Shown piece after piece: positions 28,350 through 36,677 of a stretch of 64,000 nt of DNA (its first letter is position 1; every line of letters starts with the position of its first letter). Position numbers and translations under genes: made by a program. The notes beneath the pieces were generated by a model that saw only the letters and a list, made by a program, of their open reading frames with translations, did not search any database and had not been told where the DNA came from. The DNA comes from Clostridium sp. DL-VIII. Lineage in GTDB: Bacteria > Bacillota > Clostridia > Clostridiales > Clostridiaceae. The stretch lies in NCBI RefSeq assembly GCF_000230835.1, contig NZ_CM001240.1, forward strand, positions 155,001 through 219,000, read 5' to 3'.

Positions 28350-28522
28350 AATATCTCCCCTTTTCTAATACTTTAGCCTCTTTATAAAAATAACCATCAC
28401 TTAAAGAATTATTGCATAATTAATTTAAAATACTACATTCTTATTAATAAATATATTTTTTAGCTGTTGCAATCCATGTAGTTTATAATATAGTAGCAAT
28501 ACTTTGGAATAAAGTTATTTTT

Positions 28523-28551
28523 ATTACACTCAAGCAATTTGGTCTGACCAA
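28523..28551 (-). promoter_or_regulatory. larA promoter overlapped by an LldR/FadR-type operator
   Basis: TTGGTCTGACCAA (28539-28551) is a TTGGT-N3-ACCAA palindrome of the kind bound by GntR/FadR-family regulators such as LldR. On the minus strand its TTGGTC (28546-28551) also serves as a -35, 17 bp from TGTAAT (28523-28528). Confidence 0.5.
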
Positions 28552-28645
28552 TTTTCCTTGTTAAAATAATATTATCACAATTACCAAAATATTGCTACAT
28601 TACAATGGGAGACTATATTTCTAATTTTATCTTTAGATATTAAAC

Positions 28646-29167
28646 TTAAAATTTATTAAAATGAAGTTTTTCATATAGTAAAGTATCTTCTTCATAAGGC
28701 TTTTTTTCTTCTCCAGGGTAGCCAATAGCTAACATACATTCAACACTATATTGCTCAGGTATCTCCATCACTTTTCTAATATATTCCTCTGCTGACTCTT
28801 GTTCTATACGGAATCTTTTTCTTACTTGTATCCAACATGAACCTAAACCTAAGTCATGTGCTGTCAATTGCATAAAAGTTGATGCTATAGAAGCATCTTC
28901 AACCCATACGTCACTTGCACCCTTATCAGCTATAACTATAATTGCCAAAGGTGCATATGCTAAATAACTTGGACCTGGTTCCCTACACAAAGAAAGTTTT
29001 TTAAGCAATTCAGCATCAGTGACAGCAATAAACTGCAATGGCTTTCTCGACATGGATGATGGAGCTAGTAGAGCGCTTTTAAGAATTATATCTATTTTTT
29101 CCTTTTCTACTTCCTTATTTTCAAATTTTCTAATGCTTCTTCTGGTTTTTAACTTATCAAATAACAT
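28646..29167 (-). CDS. Nitroreductase family protein
   Basis: This FMN-dependent oxidoreductase is 173 aa and only distantly like the one at 17951. FMN contacts are RRSIRKFENKEV and LAPSSMSRKPLQFIAV, and the C-terminal AIGYPGEEK is typical. GLGSCWIQVRKRF marks the dimer/flavin region. It has AGGAGG, is a single gene, and runs towards larA without an obvious terminator. The substrate is unknown. An intergenic repeat (29250-29309) lies 80 bp upstream of its start. Confidence 0.87.
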   Translation of the reverse strand: MLFDKLKTRRSIRKFENKEVEKEKIDIILKSALLAPSSMSRKPLQFIAVTDAELLKKLSLCREPGPSYLAYAPLAIIVIADKGASDVWVEDASIASTFMQLTAHDLGLGSCWIQVRKRFRIEQESAEEYIRKVMEIPEQYSVECMLAIGYPGEEKKPYEEDTLLYEKLHFNKF

Positions 29168-29249
29168 TAATTATTCCTCCTAATTTTATATATTTGTAAT
29201 TAATTTTAATATAAATTTTACAATTAGTTTTATGCATTTTATATCTTGT

Positions 29250-29309
29250 TATTTACTTAACCTATAGACCTTACAAATGTAATTCTATTATTGCAATATA
29301 TATATAATG
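29250..29309. repeat. Intergenic repeat, copy B
   Basis: This is the second copy of the sequence at 22692-22749, here upstream of the nitroreductase. The remaining 29168-29460 gap is AT-rich without a gene. Confidence 0.55.
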
Positions 29310-29460
29310 CATATTCTTACTACTATTATTTATAGGTTACACTTTAAGTATTTCATAAAAACTTTAACAAAATACCTATTAGTTCTGGTCATATTGTTTA
29401 TTCAATCACCTCTTCTAAACCTTCATCAAACCACATAAAAACAATGAAACCGAAATAATC

Positions 29461-29787
29461 CTATTTTTTAATATGTTCGTTGCCCCATTTACTCATAAGT
29501 TCAAGAATTGGTATTAATGTCATTCCCTCTTCAGTTAATGAATATTCAACTCTAGGTGGAACTTCATTATATTGTTCTCTATGAATTAAATTACTGATTT
29601 CAAGTTCTTTTAGTTGTGCACTTAATGTCTTATGAGCAATAGGCTCTAAACTATCCCTCAATTTATTATATCTTATTATCTTAGCTTTATATATTTTCCA
29701 TAATATAATCCACTTCCACTTTCCCTCAACTACAGACATTGTATATCGCATTCCACATGTTCCATACTTATCCTCAAAACTATTCAT
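29461..29787 (-). CDS. HxlR family transcriptional regulator
   Basis: This is a winged-helix regulator, 108 aa. The HxlR signature is EGKWKWIILWKIYKAKI-like with LRDSLEPIAHKTLSAQLKEL and the wing PPRVEYSLTEEG. Cys at about residue 11 (KYGTCGMRY) is the position used by redox-sensing HxlR proteins such as HypR, so thiol sensing is possible. It is divergent from a flavodoxin-fold reductase gene across a 126-bp region with a small dyad. Confidence 0.88.
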   Translation of the reverse strand: MNSFEDKYGTCGMRYTMSVVEGKWKWIILWKIYKAKIIRYNKLRDSLEPIAHKTLSAQLKELEISNLIHREQYNEVPPRVEYSLTEEGMTLIPILELMSKWGNEHIKK

Positions 29788-29829
29788 AAATCTCTCCTTT
29801 ACTTACCTTTGGGTTAGAATATAACAAAT

Positions 29830-29841
29830 AAGTGCATACTT
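29830..29841. promoter_or_regulatory. Putative HxlR operator
   Basis: AAGTGCATACTT, a dyad with AAGT/ACTT arms, lies within a larger AAATAAGT...CTTATTT symmetry, between the divergent hxlR and reductase genes. Confidence 0.4.
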
Positions 29842-29913
29842 ACTTATTTTTTTATTATCATATATAATTCATAACATAAAGTCAATTAAGCATGTAGATG
29901 GAGGTAATAGTTA

Positions 29914-30561
29914 ATGAAAGTAATAGCAATTAACGGAAGTCCAAGAAAAAATAAAAATACAGCTACTCTTCTTACCAAAGCACTTGAAGGAGCATCTTCA
30001 TTTGGTGCTGAAACAGAGCTTATTCACCTTTATGATCAGAATTATAAAGGTTGTGTAAGTTGTTTTGCTTGTAAATTGAAAGATGGTAAAAGTTATGGAA
30101 AATGCGCCTTAAAGGATGATTTAACACCTATTCTTGAAAAAGTTTCGAGTGCTGATGCAATTATTTTAGGCTCTCCAATATACTTACATTCGGTTACTAG
30201 TGCAATGAGATCTTTTTTAGAAAGACTAGTATTTCAATATTTAGTCTATGATGAAAATCATGCAAGCCTTTTTCAAAGAAAAATACCAGCTGGATTCATT
30301 TATACAATGAATGTAACCAATGAGCAATTTAAAGCTGACTATGAGGCTGATCTAAAATCTCTTCAAGCATATATAGAAAAAACCTTTGGATCTTTTGAAT
30401 CCCTAGTTGTAAATGACACATACCAATTTAATGATTATTCAAAATATGTTGCCACACTATTTGATGAAAAGAAAAAGAGAAAGGTTAGAGAAGAACAATT
30501 CCCAAAAGACTGTCAAAATGCATTTGATATGGGAGTACGATTTGTTGAACAATCGAAATAG
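29914..30561 (+). CDS. Flavodoxin-fold NAD(P)H-dependent oxidoreductase
   Basis: This FMN reductase-type protein is 215 aa. The flavin loop is INGSPRKNKNTATLL, CVSCFACKL carries two cysteines like iron-sulfur flavoproteins but lacks the third, and GSPIYLHSVTSAMRSFLER is the second flavin segment. GGAGG precedes the ATG. The divergent HxlR gene is its likely regulator, so an electrophile or quinone response is probable. Confidence 0.85.
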   Translation: MKVIAINGSPRKNKNTATLLTKALEGASSFGAETELIHLYDQNYKGCVSCFACKLKDGKSYGKCALKDDLTPILEKVSSADAIILGSPIYLHSVTSAMRSFLERLVFQYLVYDENHASLFQRKIPAGFIYTMNVTNEQFKADYEADLKSLQAYIEKTFGSFESLVVNDTYQFNDYSKYVATLFDEKKKRKVREEQFPKDCQNAFDMGVRFVEQSK

Positions 30562-30610
30562 TTTTGTTGGTTTGAACCTAAATTTATTAAATGTAATTAT
30601 GAGTGAATAG

Positions 30611-30649
30611 AAAAAGCCTGAGAAATTTTTATAAGTTTTCAGACTTTTT
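30611..30649. terminator. Bidirectional terminator
   Basis: AAAAAGCCTGAGAAA (30611-30625) pairs with TTTTCAGACTTTTT (30636-30649) with one mismatch, between converging genes. The T-run is good on both strands. Confidence 0.7.
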
Positions 30650-30687
30650 ATCTTATTGGGAATATACTATTGTCTCTTCTCAATATA

Positions 30688-31647
30688 TTACACATATTTT
30701 AATGCTAAATTATCCAATTCTGTTTTTAATTTCGAATTATTAAATTTAGCCGCAATTGGAGAAAATATCTCTATAGTTTCTTTTGCTTTTTCTTTCCATC
30801 TTTGTGATTCCATGAATTCTATTGTCCTCATATTATGGAGACGATCTGCTAATTTTATCATAATGACATGGTCATCAAACTCTTCTTTATTTTTTATCTT
30901 TGAATATTTCTCATTAAAATTAGTTACATCACTTATTATCTTTGCAACTTTTACTGAGAAATTTTCTTCTACTTCCTTTAACGTTACTCCAGTTTTTTCT
31001 TCAATTATATCATGTAATAAACCTGCTATAATTGTTTCTTCATCTGCCTCCATTTCTGCTAATATAATAGCAACGTTAATGGGATGTGTGACATAATCTT
31101 CTCCGGACTTTCTCTTTTGCCCTTTATGAGCCAAGCAAGCTAAATCATATGCCTTTTCCAACATTTTAAAATCATCAAATATCTTATTATTTTGAATACT
31201 TTCAATTAAATGTCCGTACAATTCCTTTGGTTCTTTATAATTCTCAGTTCCTTTCAAAAATATATTAGCATTTTCATAAATTTTATCATAATCCATATAA
31301 CAATTACCTCCTTCAAATAATCTTTGAATATAAATAGCATGAATAAACCCAGGAGAAAAGCCATATTTTTTCCGAAAAGCTTTTGTAAATCCACTATGAG
31401 TTTGATATCCGTACTCAATAGCTACATCAAGTATTTTTTTACCTAGCATAATATCTTCTGTAGCTCTAAAAATTCTTCTCTCCTTTACATACTCCATAAG
31501 AGATACACCCATTTGTTCCCTAAATATCCTTGAAAAATGATATATTGAATATCCCATTTTTTTAGAAATGGATTCTACTGTTAATTCTTCTTTTATATTA
31601 TCTTCAATATATTGAATACATAAAAGTATGATATCATCATATCTCAA
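30688..31647 (-). CDS. AraC-type HTH fused to a small-alarmone-hydrolase-like HD domain
   Basis: This 319-aa protein has two domains not usually joined. Residues about 5-110 are an AraC/XylS DNA-binding domain (LTVESISKKMGYSIYHFSRIF, then VAIEYGYQTHSGFTKAFRKKYG). Residues about 160-315 resemble the ppGpp hydrolase domain of SpoT/MESH1: KRKSGEDYVTHP, IIAGLLHDIIEE and IKLADRLHNMRT give the HD metal ligands. The canonical ED pair is EE here. The start is taken as TTG at 31647, eight bases from AAGGAG; the GTG at 31656 touches that site. It may link alarmone turnover to transcription, which is inference. Confidence 0.8.
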   Translation of the reverse strand: MRYDDIILLCIQYIEDNIKEELTVESISKKMGYSIYHFSRIFREQMGVSLMEYVKERRIFRATEDIMLGKKILDVAIEYGYQTHSGFTKAFRKKYGFSPGFIHAIYIQRLFEGGNCYMDYDKIYENANIFLKGTENYKEPKELYGHLIESIQNNKIFDDFKMLEKAYDLACLAHKGQKRKSGEDYVTHPINVAIILAEMEADEETIIAGLLHDIIEEKTGVTLKEVEENFSVKVAKIISDVTNFNEKYSKIKNKEEFDDHVIMIKLADRLHNMRTIEFMESQRWKEKAKETIEIFSPIAAKFNNSKLKTELDNLALKYV

Positions 31648-31747
31648 AGCTCTCACTCCTTAATTCCACGTGGTAATTATACTATAAATCTATTTTTCAT
31701 TTATTGCTGTTCCATTTTTGCTATCCTAATAAATTTAAATTATTATA

Positions 31748-31882
31748 TCATATGCACATCTTTATATTCACAGGATTTATTATCAACTTTCTTCTAGAAA
31801 CAAAATAGGAAGGAGAACCTCATCCAGTTCTATCTGGATTTGGTTCTCCTCCATTACTTAGGTAACTTATTAAGTTATCATT
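31748..31882 (-). pseudogene. Recombinase tail scar R1
   Basis: About 45 codons match the C terminus of the recombinase at 38911-40581: NDNLISYLSNGGEPNPD, then an in-frame stop, then GSPSYFVSRRK and a final VNIKMCI. No 5' part remains. It lies outside (left of) the left att repeat. The flanking DNA 31657-31747 holds no gene, and 31883-31952 holds only CATTCG/CGAATG dyads. Confidence 0.8.
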
Positions 31883-31952
31883 ACTAAAGGGAAACTCGAC
31901 TCACATTCGTTCGCTGAGTAAGTTCGAATGACGAAATGTAAAATTTCAATTC

Positions 31953-31973
31953 TTACTTATGATATGGTTCACC
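31953..31973. other. Left attachment site (rlmH-tail repeat)
   Basis: On the minus strand the 21 nt spell Gly-Glu-Pro-Tyr-His-Lys-stop, the same C terminus as rlmH. TTATGATATGGTTCACC (31957-31973) is identical to 51110-51126. It is the left half of a dyad: CTTAC-TTA-TGATA, a 10-nt centre, then TATCA-GCG-GTAAG (31952-31987). Confidence 0.75.
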
Positions 31974-32019
31974 GTATCAGCGGTAAGTGATAATAGTTTT
32001 ACTACCTGACAAATACTCA

Positions 32020-32508
32020 TTATGGTATTAGAGGTAAAAGTAAATTTGTAGTCTGTATTATTTCCTTTGCATAGCTTAATAGTGTCATATAATTTTTAAT
32101 ATCATCAATAGCTATATAAATATCATATAAAAACAATATCCCTGCTACAATTTGACTTATTAATATTATTCTACTTGAATATTCAGAAAAAGATTTATCA
32201 GAATATGCCAGTTTCTTTATCAACTCATATATTGGTTTAATGAAAATAACTACCATAGATTCTATTAATCCAAAAGCCAACTCCATTAATGAAGTTCTTA
32301 TGTATTCCTTTAGCTTTTTTATTATCTCATTAATTTTCTCAATTGCTTCTTTTTCTTGTGAGTTTTCATATTTAAGTATAATTTCTTTTGTTTCCGTAAA
32401 TGTGTCATTTCTAGCTAAAGATACATAGACTGTTCCACATATATGGAATATAGTTACTCCTACTATAATAACTATCATTATGTACCAACTGATTCTATTA
32501 GTCTCCAT
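32020..32508 (-). CDS. Small membrane protein of the island (unknown)
   Basis: This 162-aa protein has about four hydrophobic segments: near residues 8-30, 72-92, 112-130 and 145-160. A charged helix (about 35-70, TETKEIILKYENSQEKEAIEKINEIIKK in part) lies between the first two. I do not recognise a family. It is the last gene of a module with a zinc-ribbon gene and an IS-broken gene upstream on the same strand, 60 bp away. A membrane-acting effector is possible by context only. The ribosome site is GGAGG. Confidence 0.6.
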   Translation of the reverse strand: METNRISWYIMIVIIVGVTIFHICGTVYVSLARNDTFTETKEIILKYENSQEKEAIEKINEIIKKLKEYIRTSLMELAFGLIESMVVIFIKPIYELIKKLAYSDKSFSEYSSRIILISQIVAGILFLYDIYIAIDDIKNYMTLLSYAKEIIQTTNLLLPLIP

Positions 32509-33254
32509 TTCACACCTCCAATCTCGATAATAAAAATATTACTTATACTAATTAAATTTTTACTACATCTATTGTATTTTAGGTGTTACATAATCTATAA
32601 ATTGTTGTACATTATTGCAAAGTTCAATTGCTGTTGGTATATTAGTAATTGCCATCTTCAATCCATTTACACAAGACTTAACAAGCCCTTTTTTAGGTTC
32701 ATTACTTTGCAATTCACTTTGTATAGTTTCTACACTTTCTTGAATTATTTCTCTTTCATCATTTGGAATACTACTATCATCTAGCAATTTACTAATTTCC
32801 TTCACTAAACTAATTAATTCCTCCGAATTTGTACCTATATTTTGTGTTGCATTAAGTGTTGATGAATCCCTCGATATATTAACTTGTCCTCCATTATTAG
32901 TAATCATATATTTTACCTCCTCATCATAACCCATTTCTATTCCTATTTTAGTCAAATAATCTGCAATATGATTTATGAAAATCAATGACACTCTATTATT
33001 AAAACTTTTTATAATCTCATCAAATGTTTTTGAACGTGTATCATAAGCTCTAGCTATTCCTGACATATCGAAATTATTGTCTACAATATATTTAAATATA
33101 TTATATATTGTAAAAATTTCTTCTTTAAAAGTATCTCCTAGGTCAAATATATATCTCCCATAGCCTTTAGATACTTCTTTAATTTCTGACTCAATATCAA
33201 ACTCACCTCTATTACACGAATTAATATACTCATATATTATTGGAGTCTTATCAA

Positions 33255-34637
33255 GGCTCAACACTAAAAACTGTGCTTGACATAAAATAATTATAAAATT
33301 AAATGAAAAATGCATTCAAATTCCTGTATTCTATAAGTGACTAATCCAATAGAATTGAAGGAGTTTAAATGCAATTACAGGATATCACTAATATATTAAA
33401 TTTACAAGGAATAAATGTTATCAATTTTATCTATGGTTTTGAAGATAGAATTTGTATTGAAATCCAACCTACAGAATATACTCAACCTTGTCCGTGCTGT
33501 AAGAGTTTTAAAATAATAAGACGAGGCTCATCTGGAATTAGAAGAGTAAGGCATCTTCCTATATTTCAAAACGAGGTAATATTAAAGGTTCCTAAAATAA
33601 GAATGTCCTGTAAGGATTGTAATGCCTCTTTTTCATGGCAATATTCATTCCTGACTGGAAAGAGTCGTTATACTAATGAATTTCAAGAGTTTATTGCAAC
33701 TAAAGTACCAGGAGCAACGGTTATTCACTGTGCTAGAACATTGAAAATACCATATTCTACAGTTGAAAGAATATATAAAAATTATATTGACTATGTTGTT
33801 CCACAATTGCAAGCAAAAGTTATATTAGAAAGTTCTAACACTAACAAGCTTATACTTGGAATGGATGATTTTGCTATAAGGAAAGGACATAGTTATAATA
33901 CTGGAATTCATGACCTTCGTAACGGAACATTACTTGAAATAATTCCAGGAAGAAAACTTGAAGAGCTTAGAAGTCATAAGACTGTAAATCCAGAACTTTT
34001 TGAGCTCCGACCTTTTGCTATAGTAATGGATTTGGCTCCATATTATCACACATTTGCAAAAGAAGTATACCCAGATGCTATACGTATTGCGGATAGGTTT
34101 CATGTTAATAGCTATGCTATGGAAGCTCTTAGAGGCGTAAGAAAACGCATAAGTTGTGATTTAACTCCTGCGGCACGGACAGTATTGAAAAGAAATAAAT
34201 CAGTACTTGAAAAACGGAATGAATATCTTACATCAAAAGAGGTTGAGATGCTCCAGCAGTTGTTGTCATTATCACCTGACCTAAAAGCAGTATATGAGTG
34301 GAAAGAGGAACTTATTGAGTGGTATGACTGTTGTTCAAGTGTTATACAGGCAACAAATGTATTTGATAAATGGTGTAAAAAAGGACATTCACTAAATATA
34401 CCTGAGGTAGAACGTGCTTTGGTTACTTTTGAAAACTGGAGACAAGAAATAATTAACTATCATCATTGTAGATATACCAATGCCGCTGTTGAAGGTAGAA
34501 ACGGTAAAATTAAAGCAATTCAACGCAGACACTATTTTACAAGGAATAAAGACTACTACAAAGGAAGAATTTTATTAGAATGTAATAACCATTTCTTGAC
34601 AGCTTAAGCTGTCAAGAACATATTTTGATGTTGAGCC
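33255..34637 (+). mobile_element. ISL3-family insertion sequence, 1,383 bp
   Basis: The terminal inverted repeats begin GGCTCAACA at both ends and extend about 28 bp with mismatches to CTTGACA. It is flanked by an exact 8-bp target duplication, CTTATCAA (33247-33254 and 34638-34645), the length expected for ISL3. It carries one transposase gene and lies inside an island gene. Confidence 0.93.
33369..34607 (+). CDS. ISL3 family transposase
   Basis: This DDE transposase is 412 aa and full length. The N terminus has a zinc-ribbon (PCPCC, then CKDCNASF), followed by a helix-turn-helix near TVIHCARTLKIPYSTVERIY. The catalytic region has LGMDDFAIRKG, VMDLAPYYHTFA and the downstream acidic AAVEGRNGKIKAIQRR. 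These blocks are the ISL3/IS204 type. No frameshift is seen and the duplication is exact, so the insertion looks recent and possibly active. The ribosome site is GAAGGAG. Confidence 0.93.
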   Translation: MQLQDITNILNLQGINVINFIYGFEDRICIEIQPTEYTQPCPCCKSFKIIRRGSSGIRRVRHLPIFQNEVILKVPKIRMSCKDCNASFSWQYSFLTGKSRYTNEFQEFIATKVPGATVIHCARTLKIPYSTVERIYKNYIDYVVPQLQAKVILESSNTNKLILGMDDFAIRKGHSYNTGIHDLRNGTLLEIIPGRKLEELRSHKTVNPELFELRPFAIVMDLAPYYHTFAKEVYPDAIRIADRFHVNSYAMEALRGVRKRISCDLTPAARTVLKRNKSVLEKRNEYLTSKEVEMLQQLLSLSPDLKAVYEWKEELIEWYDCCSSVIQATNVFDKWCKKGHSLNIPEVERALVTFENWRQEIINYHHCRYTNAAVEGRNGKIKAIQRRHYFTRNKDYYKGRILLECNNHFLTA

Positions 34638-34752
34638 CTTATCAATATAATCTATGAACTTTTTAAGTACAGAATTAGCTTCAACATATGGAACTCTAAG
34701 TAATCTATTTGCTATGCAATTAAAGTCATAACTAATTATTTTTAATTCTTTT

Positions 34753-35211
34753 TTATTTAAATTCATCATATCTCACCCCACAATATGGACAACAACTACC
34801 GCACATTTTAATTAACGGCTTAATTTTTGCCTCTTTTTTACAACATCTATATTTCTCTACTTCTAATGCCTCAATTCCTGCAACTATAGGATTTTCCGGT
34901 TCTCTCGAAGGCTTTTTGTCTGCTTTAAACGAAATACTGCTTCCTTTAAAATTTCTTTCCCATTTTTTTAATTCATCAAAAATCATATCCATTGCAACAT
35001 TTTTTCCCATTTTTAATGCAAGTTCAATTACATCATCTGTTAAATAATTTTCACCTTTTAGCCCACAACATGGGCACCATATTTCAATTACATCTTCTGT
35101 TTCCATTTCATTAGGTCTTAACTTGAAAAATTCTCCACAAAAAGGACACTTTAATAAAGCAAAACCATCATTATCAGTTGGAATAGATATTTCCATATGT
35201 ATATCACTCAT
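34753..35211 (-). CDS. Zinc-ribbon protein of the island
   Basis: This 152-aa protein is cysteine-rich at both ends. LKCPFCGEFF and IWCPCCGLKG form one zinc ribbon (about residues 20-50). KYRCCKKEAKIK and MCGSCCPYCGVRYDEF form a second set (about 120-150). The middle is helical. I do not recognise a family. The last codons overlap the start of the IS-broken gene, so they were translationally coupled and are likely parts of one system. Confidence 0.65.
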   Translation of the reverse strand: MSDIHMEISIPTDNDGFALLKCPFCGEFFKLRPNEMETEDVIEIWCPCCGLKGENYLTDDVIELALKMGKNVAMDMIFDELKKWERNFKGSSISFKADKKPSREPENPIVAGIEALEVEKYRCCKKEAKIKPLIKMCGSCCPYCGVRYDEFK

Positions 35212-35317
35212 ATTACACCTTCTTATCTCAGTCTATAAATACCATAAATTTATAATGACTTTTTTAATCAAAATATTTTCGCCTATCATACTTTTATGTT
35301 AAGTCATATTATTCTTC

Positions 35318-35479
35318 TTATAATACTTCTATATCTTTTATATAGCTTATCCCCATGTTAATTACTTTTTTATTATCAAGTAAAAGATATATAATATCAT
35401 CCTCTTCTTCATCTTTACCTAACTCTATAAATGATAATTTCCCAATAAATATTTTATCTTTATTGTCAGTAATCTTAAT
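35318..35479 (-). pseudogene. Short reading frame without a clear start, next to scar R2
   Basis: About 53 codons read KITDNKDKIFIGKLSFIEL, then an acidic stretch, then KKVINMGISYIKDIEVL. AAAGGAGAG precedes but no ATG, GTG or TTG follows it, only ATT. The frame is open a few codons further to a TAA. It could be a 5'-truncated gene cut at the junction with the recombinase scar, or a small gene with an ATT start. The rest of 35212-35536 is AT-rich. Confidence 0.4.
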
Positions 35480-35536
35480 ACTCTCTCCTTTTATTATATA
35501 TCGTTACCAAATTATGCCATAATAGTCTTGTTGAGT

Positions 35537-35872
35537 TTATATGCAAATTTTTATATTCACAGGATTTATCATCAACTTTCTTCTTGAAACAAAATAAGAA
35601 GGAGAACCTCCTCCATTACTTAAGTACATTATTAAGTCGTAATTGATGTTAAGTTCTATTGATTCTATATTTCTAGTTTTGTTTATAGTGATTTTAGAGA
35701 CTAGCATATGCAGTAGCCTCTTTTGCTGTTCCCTTGTAGGCAATTCTATCAACATTTTATCGAAGCTTGACAATTCTCTTACAAATTCATATGAAACCTC
35801 TTGTACACTGTCAAATATGATATTATTTTTTAGGTTGTCTACTTTCTGTTGGAACATTTCTTCCCTAGATTA
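35537..35872 (-). pseudogene. Recombinase tail scar R2
   Basis: About 112 codons match the C-terminal fifth of the intact recombinase, from SREEM to VNIKICI, including VQEVSYEFVRE and REQQKRLLHML. It lacks the 8-residue EPNPDETG insertion and is preceded by an in-frame TAA. No catalytic domain is present. It separates the zinc-ribbon module from the PD-(D/E)XK-like gene. Confidence 0.85.
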
Positions 35873-35907
35873 TATAACACTTCTAATCAACTCTACAACT
35901 TGGACTT

Positions 35908-36516
35908 TTACCAAACAAGCCCAGACAATTTTTTTAGCAATCTTCTCCATTCTCTACCATTCCAATTATACTTGCCATCAGCAGCTTTACCACTTATAAG
36001 TGAAATACTCCACTGATGCTTTAGGTCATATTCATCAAATAACTTCTGTTCTTCTTTACTATATTCTATACCATTATATGACTTGTTACGGAGTCGTTTA
36101 ATTTCATCAAGATGTTCTCTATTAGGAAAATATTCATAATACTTCCATACAAGTCCATTAGTATAAAGAACTTTTTCAAACCAAAAGAGATGACCTTTCA
36201 ATTGCATAATATCTTCCTTATTTTTTAAATTTTTGCCAACATACTTAACTTCAATCGCACCCAAGACTTTTTCCTTGCATGGTTTATTCACTACAAAATC
36301 CTCAGATAGTATCACAAAATCAGGAAACGAGCATGTACCATAAAAAACCTTCATATTCTCTTTTTTTGTTTTATTGTCAACATCCCTTAATGAAAGTTTT
36401 TTAATACTTTTTCTTTCTCGCATTACATTAGCAATAACTGAATACAAATCTTGCTCAAAACTATAATTTTGCTTTTCAATTAACTCTATCTCGCGTCCAT
36501 AATCTTTGAAATTCAT
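35908..36516 (-). CDS. PD-(D/E)XK nuclease-like protein
   Basis: This 202-aa protein has a restriction-enzyme-like core: SFPDFVIL supplies the Asp, GAIEVKYVGK the Glu-x-Lys, followed by a helix with IMQLKGHLFWFEKVLYTNGLVWKYY, resembling the Gln helix of the fold. The N terminus is charged and helical and the C terminus ends in an aromatic/basic stretch. It is probably a nuclease, or an inactive relative. It sits between scars R2 and R3 with the 166-aa gene. GGGAGG precedes the ATG. Confidence 0.6.
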   Translation of the reverse strand: MNFKDYGREIELIEKQNYSFEQDLYSVIANVMRERKSIKKLSLRDVDNKTKKENMKVFYGTCSFPDFVILSEDFVVNKPCKEKVLGAIEVKYVGKNLKNKEDIMQLKGHLFWFEKVLYTNGLVWKYYEYFPNREHLDEIKRLRNKSYNGIEYSKEEQKLFDEYDLKHQWSISLISGKAADGKYNWNGREWRRLLKKLSGLVW

Positions 36517-36677
36517 GATTAATTCCTCCCATGCAGCTTTACCACAATTTCATGTTTATTGAAATCCACAAATAATGAGTCATCTGTCCTCCAAGTTCTG
36601 ATTTGTGCATTTCATTTATTATAAATTTTCTTCATAAATTCGATAAATTGTAATTAACAAAGCAATTTCAATAATCT

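Larger units (their letters stand above)
32569..34769 (-). pseudogene. Gene of unknown function split by the ISL3-type element
   Basis: Removing the insertion and one 8-bp duplication rejoins one frame: MMNLNKKELKIISYDF... ...KKFIDYIDKTPIIYEYINSC. The original product would be about 290 aa. The second half has a polar stretch, GGQVNISRDSSTLNATQN, then a helical region ending FIDYVTPKIQ. This linker type is common in uncharacterised island proteins. The frame from 33315 that begins MHFSFNF is partly IS sequence, not a real start. Its first codons overlap the end of the zinc-ribbon gene. Confidence 0.75.

Noticed and set aside
30656..31096. Plus-strand reading frame of 146 codons
   Set aside because: It lies opposite the AraC-HD gene, has no ribosome site or known motif, and is a shadow of that gene.
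33255..34637. The IS as the mobile element defining the island
   Set aside because: It has its own inverted repeats and 8-bp duplication within one cargo gene, so it is a later, separate insertion.
36519..36611. Open stretch ahead of the 202-aa gene reading TWRTDDSLFVDFNKHEIVVK
   Set aside because: It looks like the C-terminal end of a lost gene, but it is only about 30 codons with no start and no family I can name.
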